The notes below the pieces were generated by a model, which searched no databases, was not told the DNA's origin, and was given only the letters and a program-made list of their open reading frames with translations. DNA of 36,721 nucleotides from Streptomyces sp. (lineage in GTDB: Bacteria > Actinomycetota > Actinomycetes > Streptomycetales > Streptomycetaceae), in assembly GCA_013362785.1 (NCBI GenBank), contig JABFVM010000361.1, forward strand, positions 1 through 36,721. The letters are read 5' to 3'. This document shows positions 1-7,746 of this stretch, piece by piece. Position 1 is the stretch's first letter; every line of letters starts with the position of its first letter. A program made the translations under genes and the position numbers.

Positions 1-86
1 GCGACCAGGAGGTCGATGTTGTTGAAGCCGGTGGAGCGCTGGGCGACCATCTGGGTGCCGCCGGCCGCGAGGGTCTGCAGCACGCG
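1..86 (-). pseudogene. 5'-truncated 2-hydroxyacid dehydrogenase (D-lactate dehydrogenase family) remnant
   Basis: Read on the minus strand from base 86 to the window edge, 28 codons give RVLQTLAAGGTQMVAQRSTG followed by FNNIDLLV. This resembles the stretch of D-lactate/2-hydroxyacid dehydrogenases that ends in R-(S/C)-x-G-F-N-N-(I/V)-D, normally about 60-85 residues from the N-terminus. Upstream of it (bases 87-150) the same frame has no dehydrogenase-like sequence, and an interspersed repeat and the end of pfkA follow. There is no room for the missing N-terminal 60-70 residues, so the gene looks truncated at its 5' end. The rest lies outside the window, so a shortened functional protein or a more distant start cannot be excluded. 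Confidence 0.5.
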
Positions 87-150
87 GGCCCTCCGGGGGT
101 TTGTGCCGTGACTCCAGCGGGCGCGTTCAACAGCCGCACGGCGACACTCG

Positions 151-227
151 CGCCCCCTGGGGGCTGCCGCCCCCAGACCCCGGCTTCGGCCTGAACGGCC
201 TCGTCCTCAAACGCCGGACGGGCTGGG
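151..227. repeat. Streptomyces interspersed intergenic repeat with hairpin
   Basis: The segment contains CCTCAAACGCCGGACGGGCT and a palindromic arm at 157-176 (CTGGGGGC, loop TGCC, GCCCCCAG). This type of sequence is, from general knowledge, scattered in many copies between genes of Streptomyces chromosomes. Here it separates the pfkA 3' end from the dehydrogenase remnant and lies where a pfkA terminator would be expected. Confidence 0.7.
157..176 (-). terminator. Hairpin downstream of pfkA
   Basis: A perfect 8-bp G/C stem with a four-base loop lies about 100 bases past the pfkA stop codon. No T-run follows, as is usual in actinobacteria. It is part of the interspersed repeat, so its terminator role is inferred from position and structure only. 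Confidence 0.4.
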
Positions 228-272
228 ACTGCCCGACCGGCGCCCAGGACCCGGCCCCATTCTGACTCACCG

Positions 273-1301
273 TCAGCCGAAGAAGACCCCGACCTCCTCG
301 TACAGCTTCGGATCGACCGTCTTCAGCTTGGCCGTCGCCTCCGCGATCGGGACGCGGACGATGTCCGTGCCGCGCAGCGCGACCATCTTGCCGAAGTCGC
401 CGTCGCGCACCGCGTCGATGGCGTGCAGCCCGAACCGGGTGGCGAGCCAGCGGTCGAAGGCGCTCGGGGTACCGCCGCGCTGGATGTGCCCGAGAACCGT
501 CGTACGGGCCTCCTTCCCCGTCCGCCTCTCGATCTCCTTGGCCAGCCACTCGCCGACGCCGGAGAGCCGGACGTGCCCGAAGGAGTCCAGCGACTCGTCC
601 TTCAGCACCATGTCGCCGTCCCTCGGCATGGCGCCCTCGGCGACGACCACGATCGGGGCGTACGACGCCTTGAAGCGGGAGGTGATCCAGGCGCAGACCT
701 TGTCGACGTCGAAGCGCTGCTCGGGGATGAGGATGACGTTGGCGCCGCCGGCGAGCCCGGAGTGGATGGCGATCCAGCCGGCGTGACGGCCCATCACCTC
801 GCAGACCAGGACCCGCATATGGGACTCGGCGGTGGTGTGCAGCCGGTCGATGGCCTCGGTCGCGATGCCTACGGCGGTGTCGAAACCGAAGGTGTAGTCG
901 GTGGCGGACAGGTCGTTGTCGATGGTCTTCGGCACGCCGACGCAGGGCACGCCGTACTCGTCGGAGAGTCGGGCGGCGACGCCGAGGGTGTCCTCGCCGC
1001 CGATGGCGATGAGCGCCTCGACCTCCTGCTTGGCGAGGTTCTCCTTGATGCGCCGGATGCCGTCGTCCTGCTTCAGGGGGTTGGTGCGCGAGGAGCCGAG
1101 GATGGTGCCGCCGCGGGGCAGGATGCCGCGCACGGCGGGGATGTCGAGACGAACGGTGTCGTTCTCAAGTGGACCTCGCCAGCCGTCCCGGAAGCCGACG
1201 AAGTCATAGCCGTATTCCTGTACGCCCTTGCGGACGACGGCCCGGATGACGGCGTTGAGACCGGGGCAGTCGCCGCCTCCGGTCAGTACTCCGACCCGCA
1301 T
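273..1301 (-). CDS. pfkA: 6-phosphofructokinase
   Basis: Phosphorylates fructose 6-phosphate to fructose 1,6-bisphosphate, the committed step of glycolysis, in the cytoplasm. The 342-residue length is normal for the bacterial PfkA family. Visible are the N-terminal nucleotide loop LTGGGDCPGLN (6-16), GGEDT (101-105), the catalytic PKTIDNDL (124-131), MGRHAGW (170-176) and GHIQRGG near the C-terminus. At the phosphoryl-donor position the typical ATP enzymes have GGDGS and PPi enzymes GGDDT; this protein has GGEDT, the pattern of actinobacterial group III PFKs, some of which use PPi (Amycolatopsis) and some ATP (Streptomyces). The donor cannot be settled from sequence. ATG start with GAAGGGA seven bases upstream. 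Transcribed alone, with a 161-bp gap to macR. Confidence 0.95.
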   Translation of the reverse strand: MRVGVLTGGGDCPGLNAVIRAVVRKGVQEYGYDFVGFRDGWRGPLENDTVRLDIPAVRGILPRGGTILGSSRTNPLKQDDGIRRIKENLAKQEVEALIAIGGEDTLGVAARLSDEYGVPCVGVPKTIDNDLSATDYTFGFDTAVGIATEAIDRLHTTAESHMRVLVCEVMGRHAGWIAIHSGLAGGANVILIPEQRFDVDKVCAWITSRFKASYAPIVVVAEGAMPRDGDMVLKDESLDSFGHVRLSGVGEWLAKEIERRTGKEARTTVLGHIQRGGTPSAFDRWLATRFGLHAIDAVRDGDFGKMVALRGTDIVRVPIAEATAKLKTVDPKLYEEVGVFFG

Positions 1302-1462
1302 GGAAATGTCCCTTCGCCGCGGTTGCCTGGTGAGGCCACGCTAATGGTGAGCCAGGTCACAACGGGATGGGTCGGAACGGCAATTCCGGTGAATGGCCGG
1401 GTGTTCGGTTTACGCGCCGTCAAGGAGACGGCGGATGGATCACTCGCCGACGGGGCCGGGAG

Positions 1463-2164
1463 TCACTCGTCGTCCAGGCCGCGCTCGATCGCGTAGCGCA
1501 CCAGCTCCACGCGGTTGTGCAGCTGAAGCTTGCCGAGTGTGTTCTGCACGTGGTTCTGGACCGTGCGGTGGGAGATGACCAGGCGTTCGGCGATCTGCTT
1601 GTAGCTCAGGCCCTTGGCGACGAGCCGCAGCACCTCGGTCTCGCGGTCGGTGAGCTGCGGGGCCCCCGGCTGGTCGGCGTCGGAGGCGGCGGGTACGGGC
1701 TCGGAGGCCAGGCGGCGGTACTCGCCGAGGACCAGTCCGGCCAGGCCCGGCGTGAACACCGGGTCGCCGACGGCCGTACGGCGCACCGCGTCCAGCAGCT
1801 CTTCCGTGGACGCCGACTTCAGCAGATAGCCGGTGGCGCCGGACTTCACGGCCTCCAGTACGTCGGCGTGCTCGCCGCTCGCGGACAGGACGAGGACGCG
1901 CAGCGCCGGGTTGTGCGCCACCAGCTCCTTGCAGACCTGGACGCCGGGCTTGGCGGGCAGGTTCAGGTCGAGCACCAGGACGTCGGGGGCGGCGGCCTTG
2001 GCGCGGCGTACGGCCTGGTCGCCGTCGCCCGCGGTGGCGACCACGTCGAAGCCGGACTCGCCGAGGTCGCGGGCGACCGCGTCGCGCCACATGGGGTGGT
2101 CGTCGACCACCATGACCCTGATCGTGCCCGGCCGGCCGTCCGGCCCGTTCGCGGTGTCCGTCAT
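1463..2164 (-). CDS. macR: NarL/LuxR-family response regulator (MacR-like)
   Basis: A 233-residue DNA-binding response regulator. The receiver domain (about 15-130) has the acidic pair DD21-22, phospho-acceptor Asp66 in LVLDLNLP and a conserved Lys in LLKSAS. The LuxR-type helix-turn-helix (about 168-230) has LTDRETEVLRLVAKGLSYKQ and HRTVQNHVQNTLGKL. The ATG at 2164 overlaps the kinase stop codon (ATGA), giving translational coupling; GGAG lies five bases upstream. A longer frame open to 2413 lies inside the kinase gene and is not used. By position next to pfkA and by family this matches S. coelicolor SCO2120, reported as MacR, a regulator of morphogenesis and actinorhodin. The symbol rests on that recalled synteny. 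Confidence 0.93.
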   Translation of the reverse strand: MTDTANGPDGRPGTIRVMVVDDHPMWRDAVARDLGESGFDVVATAGDGDQAVRRAKAAAPDVLVLDLNLPAKPGVQVCKELVAHNPALRVLVLSASGEHADVLEAVKSGATGYLLKSASTEELLDAVRRTAVGDPVFTPGLAGLVLGEYRRLASEPVPAASDADQPGAPQLTDRETEVLRLVAKGLSYKQIAERLVISHRTVQNHVQNTLGKLQLHNRVELVRYAIERGLDDE

Positions 2165-3390
2165 CGCTGCTCCGCCTTCCCCCGTGAAGCGCTGCTGTCC
2201 TTCGGTACTTTCAGTTCCACTTCGGTGCCCTGCCCCGGCACCGAGATCAGCTCGGCGGTGCCGCCGAGGTCCCGCAGCCGCCCCCGGATCGACAGGGCGA
2301 CGCCGAGCCGCCCCTCGCCCTCGGCCTGCGCGAGCCTGCCCTCGGGGATACCGGGCCCGTCGTCCCGCACGGTGACGATCACCTCGCCGGGCTCGTCCTC
2401 GACGAGGATCCACGCACGCGCGTGCTCCCCCGCGTGCCGGCTCACATTGTCCAGGGCCGCCCCCACGGCCGCTGCCAGCTCCCGCGCGGCGACCGGCGCC
2501 ACGGACACCGGGGCACCGGGCTCGGCGAGACTGACCTTCGCGCCGGCGTACGGGGCGAGCAGCGCCCGGAGATCGACGGGACCGTCGGAGTCGTCCGGCT
2601 CGTCCACGGCCCGTACGACGGCGCCCTCGGCGGCGTCCTCCGACACCCGCGACACGGGCACCAGGCCGCCCGAGACCAGCGTGCGCAGCGCCACCTCCTG
2701 CTCACCGGCCATCCGGCCCAGCTCGGCCGCCTCACCGCCGATGACGGCACCGCGCCGCTGCACCATCGCCAGCACCTGGAGGACGCTGTCGTGGATGTCC
2801 CGGGCGAGCCGCTCCCGCTCCCGGGTCGCCGCCTCGATCTCCAGGGCGCGGGCGAGGGTGCGCTCGGAGGCGCGGGCGACCTCGACGACGTAGCCGATGG
2901 CGATGGAGGCGATCCAGACGAGCAGCACCATGTGGACGGTGTCGCGGGTGGGTACGCCGGAGCGGTGGACCAGGTTGGCGGCGGCGACCAGCGTGGAGGC
3001 GAACGCGGCCCAGCGCCAGCCGCCCTTGATGGCGAAGGCGAGCACGGCGCCCGCCGTCCATATCGACGGCAGGGTCGGGGCCCCGGCGTCGATCCGCTCG
3101 TGCGTCTCGGCGAGGCGGGTGAGCAGGATGCCGGCCAGGGCGATGGTGAGGTCGGCGGTGAGGAAGCGCTTGGTGCAGCTCGCCGCGTTCGCGACGCGGG
3201 GCAGGGTGGCCAGCGTCCACACGGCCAGGACGGCGAGGTAGGTGATGGACACCCAGGGGTGGGCGACCTCGTGGTAGGCGCTGATGAAGAGCCCGATGGC
3301 GTACACCATGGTCAGCACTCGGTAGCCGGCCAGCGCGCGCCACAGCGGCTGCTCGACGGACATCCTCATGACCCGCTCGCGCTTGGCCAT
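2161..3390 (-). CDS. macS: NarL-type sensor histidine kinase (MacS-like)
   Basis: A 409-residue membrane kinase, cognate partner of the downstream regulator. The N-terminal half (about 20-175) carries five or six hydrophobic segments, a MacS-type membrane sensor region. The HisKA_3 dimerisation box is RERLARDIHDSVLQVLAMV with phospho-acceptor His200; the ATPase domain follows with N box AALDNVSRHA and G1 box RDDGPGIPEG. The C-terminal tail is KVPKDSSASRGKAEQR. The start at 3390 has a G-rich stretch upstream (GGGTGGGGG); ATG codons at residues 8 and 10 are alternatives. Together with macR it forms a coupled two-gene operon. Corresponds by synteny to SCO2121. Confidence 0.92.
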   Translation of the reverse strand: MAKRERVMRMSVEQPLWRALAGYRVLTMVYAIGLFISAYHEVAHPWVSITYLAVLAVWTLATLPRVANAASCTKRFLTADLTIALAGILLTRLAETHERIDAGAPTLPSIWTAGAVLAFAIKGGWRWAAFASTLVAAANLVHRSGVPTRDTVHMVLLVWIASIAIGYVVEVARASERTLARALEIEAATRERERLARDIHDSVLQVLAMVQRRGAVIGGEAAELGRMAGEQEVALRTLVSGGLVPVSRVSEDAAEGAVVRAVDEPDDSDGPVDLRALLAPYAGAKVSLAEPGAPVSVAPVAARELAAAVGAALDNVSRHAGEHARAWILVEDEPGEVIVTVRDDGPGIPEGRLAQAEGEGRLGVALSIRGRLRDLGGTAELISVPGQGTEVELKVPKDSSASRGKAEQR

Positions 3391-3404
3391 GCCCCCACCC
3401 CCCC

Positions 3405-3435
3405 GTTCGGGAACCCAGGTGTTCGGGAACCCAGG
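3405..3435. repeat. Tandem 16-bp repeat with internal palindromes in front of macS
   Basis: GTTCGGGAACCCAGGT occurs at 3405-3420 and again, lacking only the last base, at 3421-3435. Each unit contains a GTTC-GG-GAAC palindrome, so two short dyads lie exactly 16 bp apart in the 60-bp gap between the acyltransferase stop and the macS start. This could be an operator pair or a slippage duplication. Confidence 0.6.
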
Positions 3436-3450
3436 CCCAGACTGCCCGGC

Positions 3451-4200
3451 CTAGGCCCCGGACCGCTCCTCGTCCGCCTTCTTCGTCTTCTTCGTCTGTT
3501 CCTTGTCGGCCTTCGCCGCCTCCGCGATCTGCCGCTTGGCGGCGGTCGCGTACATGTCGACGTACTCCTGGCCGGAGAGCTTCATGATCTCGTACATGAC
3601 CTCGTCGGTCACCGCGCGGAGCACGAACCGGTCGTGCTCCATGCCCTGGTACCGGCCGAAGTCCAGGGGCCTGCCGATCCGGATGCCCGGCCGCATCAGC
3701 TTGGGCATGACCTTCCCCGGCGGCTGGATCTTCTCCGTGTCGATCATGGCGACCGGGATGACGGGCGCCCCGGTGGCGAGCGCCACGCGCGCGAGGCCGC
3801 CGGGCTTGCCCCGGTAGAGCCGGCCGTCGGGCGAGCGCGTGCCCTCCGGGTAGATACCGAACAGCTCGCCGCGCTCCAGGACCTCTATGCCGCTCTTGAT
3901 GGCCGCCTCACCCGCGCCGCGCGCCCCGGAGCGGTCCACCGGCAGCTGGCCGACGCCCTTGAAGAACGCCGCCGTCAGCCGACCCTTGACGCCCGGAGTG
4001 GTGAAGTATTCGGCCTTCGCGATGAAGGTCACCTTGCGGTCCAGGACCGCGGGCAGGAAGAACGAGTCGGAGAAGGACAGGTGATTGCTGGCCAGGATCG
4101 CGGGTCCCTCGGCGGGAATGTTCTCCAGCCCTTCCACCCACGGCCTGAAGGCGACCTTCAACGGTCCCCCGATGGCCACCTTCATCGTGCCGTACAACAA
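3451..4200 (-). CDS. 1-acyl-sn-glycerol-3-phosphate acyltransferase (PlsC family)
   Basis: Membrane-associated lysophospholipid acyltransferase of 249 residues, expected to transfer an acyl group from acyl-CoA or acyl-ACP to a lysophospholipid. The catalytic HX4D box is NHLSFSD (His40, Asp45), block II lies near VGQLPVDRSGARG (83-95) and block III is YPEGTRSPDG (117-126). The Lys/Glu-rich tail (about 230-249) is probably disordered. The start is TTG at 4200: a perfect AGGAGG lies seven bases upstream of it, a better fit than the in-frame ATG five codons later. Divergently transcribed from the esterase gene across 156 bp. Substrate specificity is unknown. Confidence 0.92.
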   Translation of the reverse strand: MLYGTMKVAIGGPLKVAFRPWVEGLENIPAEGPAILASNHLSFSDSFFLPAVLDRKVTFIAKAEYFTTPGVKGRLTAAFFKGVGQLPVDRSGARGAGEAAIKSGIEVLERGELFGIYPEGTRSPDGRLYRGKPGGLARVALATGAPVIPVAMIDTEKIQPPGKVMPKLMRPGIRIGRPLDFGRYQGMEHDRFVLRAVTDEVMYEIMKLSGQEYVDMYATAAKRQIAEAAKADKEQTKKTKKADEERSGA

Positions 4201-4356
4201 CCGAGTGCCTCCTGTGTCTGTCGATCAGACCTTAACCCGGAGCACTGTCAAAGAGTTCGACGGCCCTGGTCGGTGTCAGTGCGGTCGCGTACGGTGAAGC
4301 ACACCTGGCTGTATCGATCCCCTAGCCGATCCCTTTCACGAACAGGAGACCGTAAG

Positions 4357-5136
4357 GTGCCGGTCCTCCCTGGAGCCGAGCCGTACCGCCACGAGGGCGG
4401 GGAGGTCGGGGTCCTCCTCTGCCACGGTTTCACCGGTTCCCCCCAGTCGCTGCGCCCCTGGGCGGAGTCTCTCGCCGGGCGCGGGCTCACCGTCTCGCTG
4501 CCGCTGCTGCCGGGGCACGGCACCCGCTGGGAGGACATGGCGCTCACCGGCTGGCAGGACTGGTACGCCGAGGTGGACCGCGCCCTGCGCACCCTGCTCG
4601 ACCGCTGCGAGCGGGTCTTCGTGGCCGGCCTGTCCATGGGCGGCGCCCTCGCCCTGCGCCTCGCCGCGAAGCACGGGGAGGACGTGGCCGGCGTACTCGT
4701 CGTCAACCCGGCGAACAAGGTGCACGGCCTGTCCGCGTACACCCTTCCGGTGTCCCGCCACTTCGTCCGTACGACGAAGGGCATCGCCGGCGACATCGCG
4801 AAGGAGGGCGCCGTCGAGCTCGGGTACGACCGGGTGCCGCTGCACGCGGCCCACTCCCTGCGGAACTTCTTCCGGCTGATCGACGGCGAGCTCCCGCAGG
4901 TCACCCAGCCGCTGCTGCTTCTGCGCAGCGCGCGGGACCACGTCGTACCGCCGATGGACTCGGCCCGGATCCTGAGCAGGGTGTCGTCGACGGACGTAAC
5001 GGAGATCGTGCTGGAACAGAGCTGTCACGTGGCGACGTTGGACCATGACGCGGACCGGATCTTCGAGGAGAGCCTCGGCTTCATCGACCGGCTCGCAACC
5101 GGCGTGGGCAAGGAAGGGACGACCACAGGTGGCTGA
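4357..5136 (+). CDS. Alpha/beta-hydrolase, Est30-type carboxylesterase
   Basis: A 259-residue soluble alpha/beta-hydrolase related to Geobacillus Est30 carboxylesterase and monoacylglycerol-lipase-like enzymes. The oxyanion-hole region is LLCHGFTGSP (20-29), the nucleophile elbow GLSMGG puts Ser at 93, and SARDHVVPP (191-199) and the C-terminal SCHVATLD give Asp194 and His224 as the rest of the triad. The GTG start has AGGAG eight bases upstream. The same frame is open far upstream through minus-strand genes, but that is a high-GC artefact. Its stop overlaps the next start by 8 bp, so the two are probably co-transcribed. With an acyltransferase gene opposite, a lipid substrate is plausible but inferred. 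Confidence 0.9.
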   Translation: MPVLPGAEPYRHEGGEVGVLLCHGFTGSPQSLRPWAESLAGRGLTVSLPLLPGHGTRWEDMALTGWQDWYAEVDRALRTLLDRCERVFVAGLSMGGALALRLAAKHGEDVAGVLVVNPANKVHGLSAYTLPVSRHFVRTTKGIAGDIAKEGAVELGYDRVPLHAAHSLRNFFRLIDGELPQVTQPLLLLRSARDHVVPPMDSARILSRVSSTDVTEIVLEQSCHVATLDHDADRIFEESLGFIDRLATGVGKEGTTTGG

Positions 5137-5812
5137 GCACGACTCCGACCGCGAGAGGCGCGAGGACCGCGAGGATCGCGAGCCGGAAGAGCAGCACGTG
5201 CCGTTCGACGAGGACGCCGCCTGGGCCGCGATCGTCGCCGGGTACGGCGACGAGCCGCCGGACCCGCCGGGCGCGAAGCCGTTCAAGTCGGTGGAGGACC
5301 TGGCGCTGCTGGAGTCCGACACGAATGACAGCACGGGCGACAGGGCGGACGGCGAGACCGAAGACCGGCCCGACGGCGCGCAGGCCGGGCGGGAGGAGAA
5401 GAGCGAGCAGGCCGAGAAGGTCGACAGGGTCGACACGGCCGCGGAGCCCAAGGAGGACGAGCCGGTCCGGCCGCTGGGCAGCTCCATCGCCTTCGCCCCC
5501 GGCGTCGGCCCGCGTGACTACAGCGCGCCCGAGCCGTCCGAGGACGACTTCGACGGCGACGACGAGGGCCACTTCGTACCGCCGGAGCCGCCGCCGCTGC
5601 CCGCCGCCGACGCGACCGCGAAGTTCGCCTGGCTCGCGGTGATCGGCGGGCCGGTCCTGCTGCTGCTCGCCGTCGTGTTCAGCTGGGACATGACCTGGTG
5701 GCTGGCCACGCTGGGCGTCGGCGGGTTCCTGGGCGGGTTCGCCACGCTGGTGATGCGGATGAAGACGGACGACGAGGACGACGACGATCCCGGACGGGGT
5801 GCGGTCGTCTAG
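5129..5812 (+). CDS. Acidic protein with two C-terminal membrane segments, function unknown
   Basis: A 227-residue protein with no recognisable enzyme motif. Residues 1-165 are highly charged, Asp/Glu/Arg/Pro-rich and probably disordered. Two transmembrane helices follow at about 166-186 (WLAVIGGPVLLLLAVVF) and 190-210 (a W/G-rich helix), then an acidic tail DDEDDDD. The GTG start overlaps the esterase gene by 8 bp and has AAGGAAGGGA nine bases upstream. Its TAG stop shares the palindrome CTAG (5809-5812) with the stop of the convergent gene. A conserved actinobacterial membrane protein by position; no function is proposed. Confidence 0.85.
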   Translation: MAEHDSDRERREDREDREPEEQHVPFDEDAAWAAIVAGYGDEPPDPPGAKPFKSVEDLALLESDTNDSTGDRADGETEDRPDGAQAGREEKSEQAEKVDRVDTAAEPKEDEPVRPLGSSIAFAPGVGPRDYSAPEPSEDDFDGDDEGHFVPPEPPPLPAADATAKFAWLAVIGGPVLLLLAVVFSWDMTWWLATLGVGGFLGGFATLVMRMKTDDEDDDDPGRGAVV

Positions 5813-6555
5813 GACGCCGGGATCTTGAGGGCGGCCAGGACCGGAAGGTGGTCCGTGGCCGCCCTCAGGTCTGTCTCCGTCACACCGGGCTGGCCGAGGG
5901 GGACACCGCAGCCGAGCACCTCGATGCCCTCGGTGGCGAAGATCGCGTCGATACGGCGGTGGGGCTCGTCCTGGATCCAGGTGTGCTCGCCGCCCCAGGG
6001 GACGGTGGCCCGGCAGTCCTGGAGGTGACCGGCGAGGCGCTGGAAAGTGGGGCCGGTGGGGCGCTCGTTGAGGTCGCCGCCCGCGATGGCGTGCGGGGTG
6101 CCGAGGCCTGCGAGGCGGTCGAGCAGCATGCCGCCCTGCTCGTGGCGCTCGTGCTTCTCCAGGGAGAGATGGCAGCTCAGTACGCCGATGCGGGCGCCGC
6201 CGAAGTGAACCACCGCCGTGGCGAAGCCGCGTCTGTGGAGGCCGGGGGTGAGCGGGAGGAGTACGTCCTCGGTGCGCTCGACGGTGGCACGGAGGCTGCA
6301 GAGGATCGCGGGGCCGGCCGCCGTGGCGCCGCCGGTGAGGGTGACGAGGTTCGCTGCGCGGGCCAGGCGGGCGAGTTTCTTGCGCCAGCGGAAGAAGCGG
6401 GGGGCTTCCTGGATGAGGACCAGGTCGGGGTTACAGGCGCTGATGATGCGGGCGAGGGCGGCTGTGTCGTCGCGCATCGAGCGGATGTTGTAGCTCAGGA
6501 CGCGGATTGTGGCGGAACCGTCGGGCTCTGTCAGGGAGTTCGGGAGGAGCGCCAT
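5809..6555 (-). CDS. Endonuclease/exonuclease/phosphatase-fold protein
   Basis: A 248-residue member of the EEP superfamily (DNase I, exonuclease III, inositol phosphatases). Motifs in order: VLSYNIRSM (19-27), metal-binding Glu50 in DLVLIQEAP, SCHLSLEKH, AGGDLNERPTGP with the catalytic Asp/Asn pair, RIDAIFA and the terminal TDHLPVLA His. No signal peptide or membrane segment is seen, so a cytoplasmic phosphodiesterase or nuclease is likely; the substrate is unknown. The ATG at 6555 is chosen; a TTG three codons upstream (6564) is an alternative. Neither has a good ribosome-binding site. Convergent with the preceding gene, sharing a CTAG double stop. Confidence 0.88.
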   Translation of the reverse strand: MALLPNSLTEPDGSATIRVLSYNIRSMRDDTAALARIISACNPDLVLIQEAPRFFRWRKKLARLARAANLVTLTGGATAAGPAILCSLRATVERTEDVLLPLTPGLHRRGFATAVVHFGGARIGVLSCHLSLEKHERHEQGGMLLDRLAGLGTPHAIAGGDLNERPTGPTFQRLAGHLQDCRATVPWGGEHTWIQDEPHRRIDAIFATEGIEVLGCGVPLGQPGVTETDLRAATDHLPVLAALKIPAS

Positions 6556-6613
6556 GTGGATCAACTTACGCCCAATGGCTCGGGGCGCGAGGTTTGTTGG
6601 CGACTACCGGTTC

Positions 6614-6646
6614 GTCGTGGCTTGTCGCGCAGTTCCCCGCGCCCCT
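6614..6646 (+). repeat. Interspersed repeat, copy 1 (short form)
   Basis: Reads GTCGTGGCTTGTCGCGCAGT then TCCCCGCGCCCCT. It is nearly identical to copies at 14895 and 30000 and related to the inverted long form at 9527. It lies between the EEP gene and the 3' end of glkA. Confidence 0.85.
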
Positions 6647-6664
6647 GAGGGACATGCAGCGAGG

Positions 6665-7618
6665 TCACATGATCGGGTCCGGTTCCCTCGCCAGGTCCGC
6701 CGCGCCCACCAGGCCCGCCTTGTTGCCGAGCTGGGCGGCGATGACGTCGGCCACCGGGCGCCAGTTGCCGCCCACCAGCCAGCGCTTGTAGGACTTGCGG
6801 ATCGGGTCGAGGACGAGTTCGCCCTCGTCGGAGAGGCCGCCGCCGACGATGAAGGCGGAGGGGTCGAACAGGGAGGCGAGGTCGGCGAGTCCGGCGCCGG
6901 CCCAGCGGGCGAGTTCGCGGTAGGAGTCCACGGCGACCGGGTCACCCTGGCGGGCGGCCATGGAGATGTGCTTGCCCTCGATGCCCTCGGGGCTGCCGTC
7001 GCCCAGGCCGAGCAGGATCTCGGCGTTCTCGGGGGTGGCGTTGGCGCGCTGCTTGGCGTATCTGACGAGGGCGCGCCCGGAGGCGTACTGCTCCCAGCAG
7101 CCCTGGCTGCCGCAGCCGCACAGCAGCCCGTCCGGCACCATGCGGATGTGGCCGAACTCGGCGGCGACGCCGTAGTGGCCGCGGCGCAGCTTGTTGCCGA
7201 TGATGATGCCGCCGCCGAGGCCGGTGCCGAGGGTGATGCAGATGACGTTGCGGTGGCCCTTGCCCGCGCCGAACTTGTACTCGCCCCAGGCGGCGGCGTT
7301 GGCGTCGTTCTCCACGACGACCGGGAGACCCACGCGGGCCTCGACCTTCTGCTTCAGAGGCTCGTTGCGCCAGTCGATGTTGGGGGCGAAGTAGACCTCC
7401 GCGCGCTGCCGGTTGACGTATCCGGCGGCACCGATGCCCACGCCGACGATCTCGTGCCCGGCGCGCGCGCCCTCCACCGCGGAGGCGATGGCGTCCACGA
7501 TTCCCTCGGGCGTGCCCGGGGTCGGCACCTTGTGGGTCGAGAGGATGTTGCCTTCCTCATCGACCACGCCGGCCGCGATCTTCGTGCCGCCGATATCGAC
7601 GCCGATGGTGAGTCCCAT
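6665..7618 (-). CDS. glkA: Glucokinase, ROK family
   Basis: ATP-dependent glucose phosphorylation in the cytoplasm; in Streptomyces coelicolor GlkA is also needed for carbon catabolite repression. The 317-residue protein has the phosphate loop DIGGTK (8-13), catalytic Asp105 in ENDANAAA, GTGLGGG (131-137), EFGHI (154-158) and the ROK zinc signature CGCGSQGCWEQYASG with Cys167, Cys169 and Cys174. No N-terminal DNA-binding domain is present, so it is an enzyme and not a ROK repressor. ATG with GAGGGA close upstream. The 128-bp gap to the upstream gene could hold its own promoter, and the same-strand arrangement allows read-through from that gene. Position and sequence match SCO2126. Confidence 0.97.
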   Translation of the reverse strand: MGLTIGVDIGGTKIAAGVVDEEGNILSTHKVPTPGTPEGIVDAIASAVEGARAGHEIVGVGIGAAGYVNRQRAEVYFAPNIDWRNEPLKQKVEARVGLPVVVENDANAAAWGEYKFGAGKGHRNVICITLGTGLGGGIIIGNKLRRGHYGVAAEFGHIRMVPDGLLCGCGSQGCWEQYASGRALVRYAKQRANATPENAEILLGLGDGSPEGIEGKHISMAARQGDPVAVDSYRELARWAGAGLADLASLFDPSAFIVGGGLSDEGELVLDPIRKSYKRWLVGGNWRPVADVIAAQLGNKAGLVGAADLAREPDPIM

Positions 7619-7746
7619 GAATCCCTCAGTTTCGGTCGAGCCCCGCTACGGCCAACCGTACCCGAGGCCCCGCCGTCGGGTTCGCGTCGTCCGGCGGGCG
7701 GACGGGGCGGGCGCCGCCCCGTGTGCGACCGGGGACCCGGAGGGGA

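Noticed and set aside
2422..4356. A very long plus-strand open frame running into the esterase gene
   Set aside because: It is antisense to the kinase and acyltransferase genes and shows no conserved domain before the esterase; high GC keeps such frames open. The esterase begins at GTG 4357 with its own ribosome-binding site.
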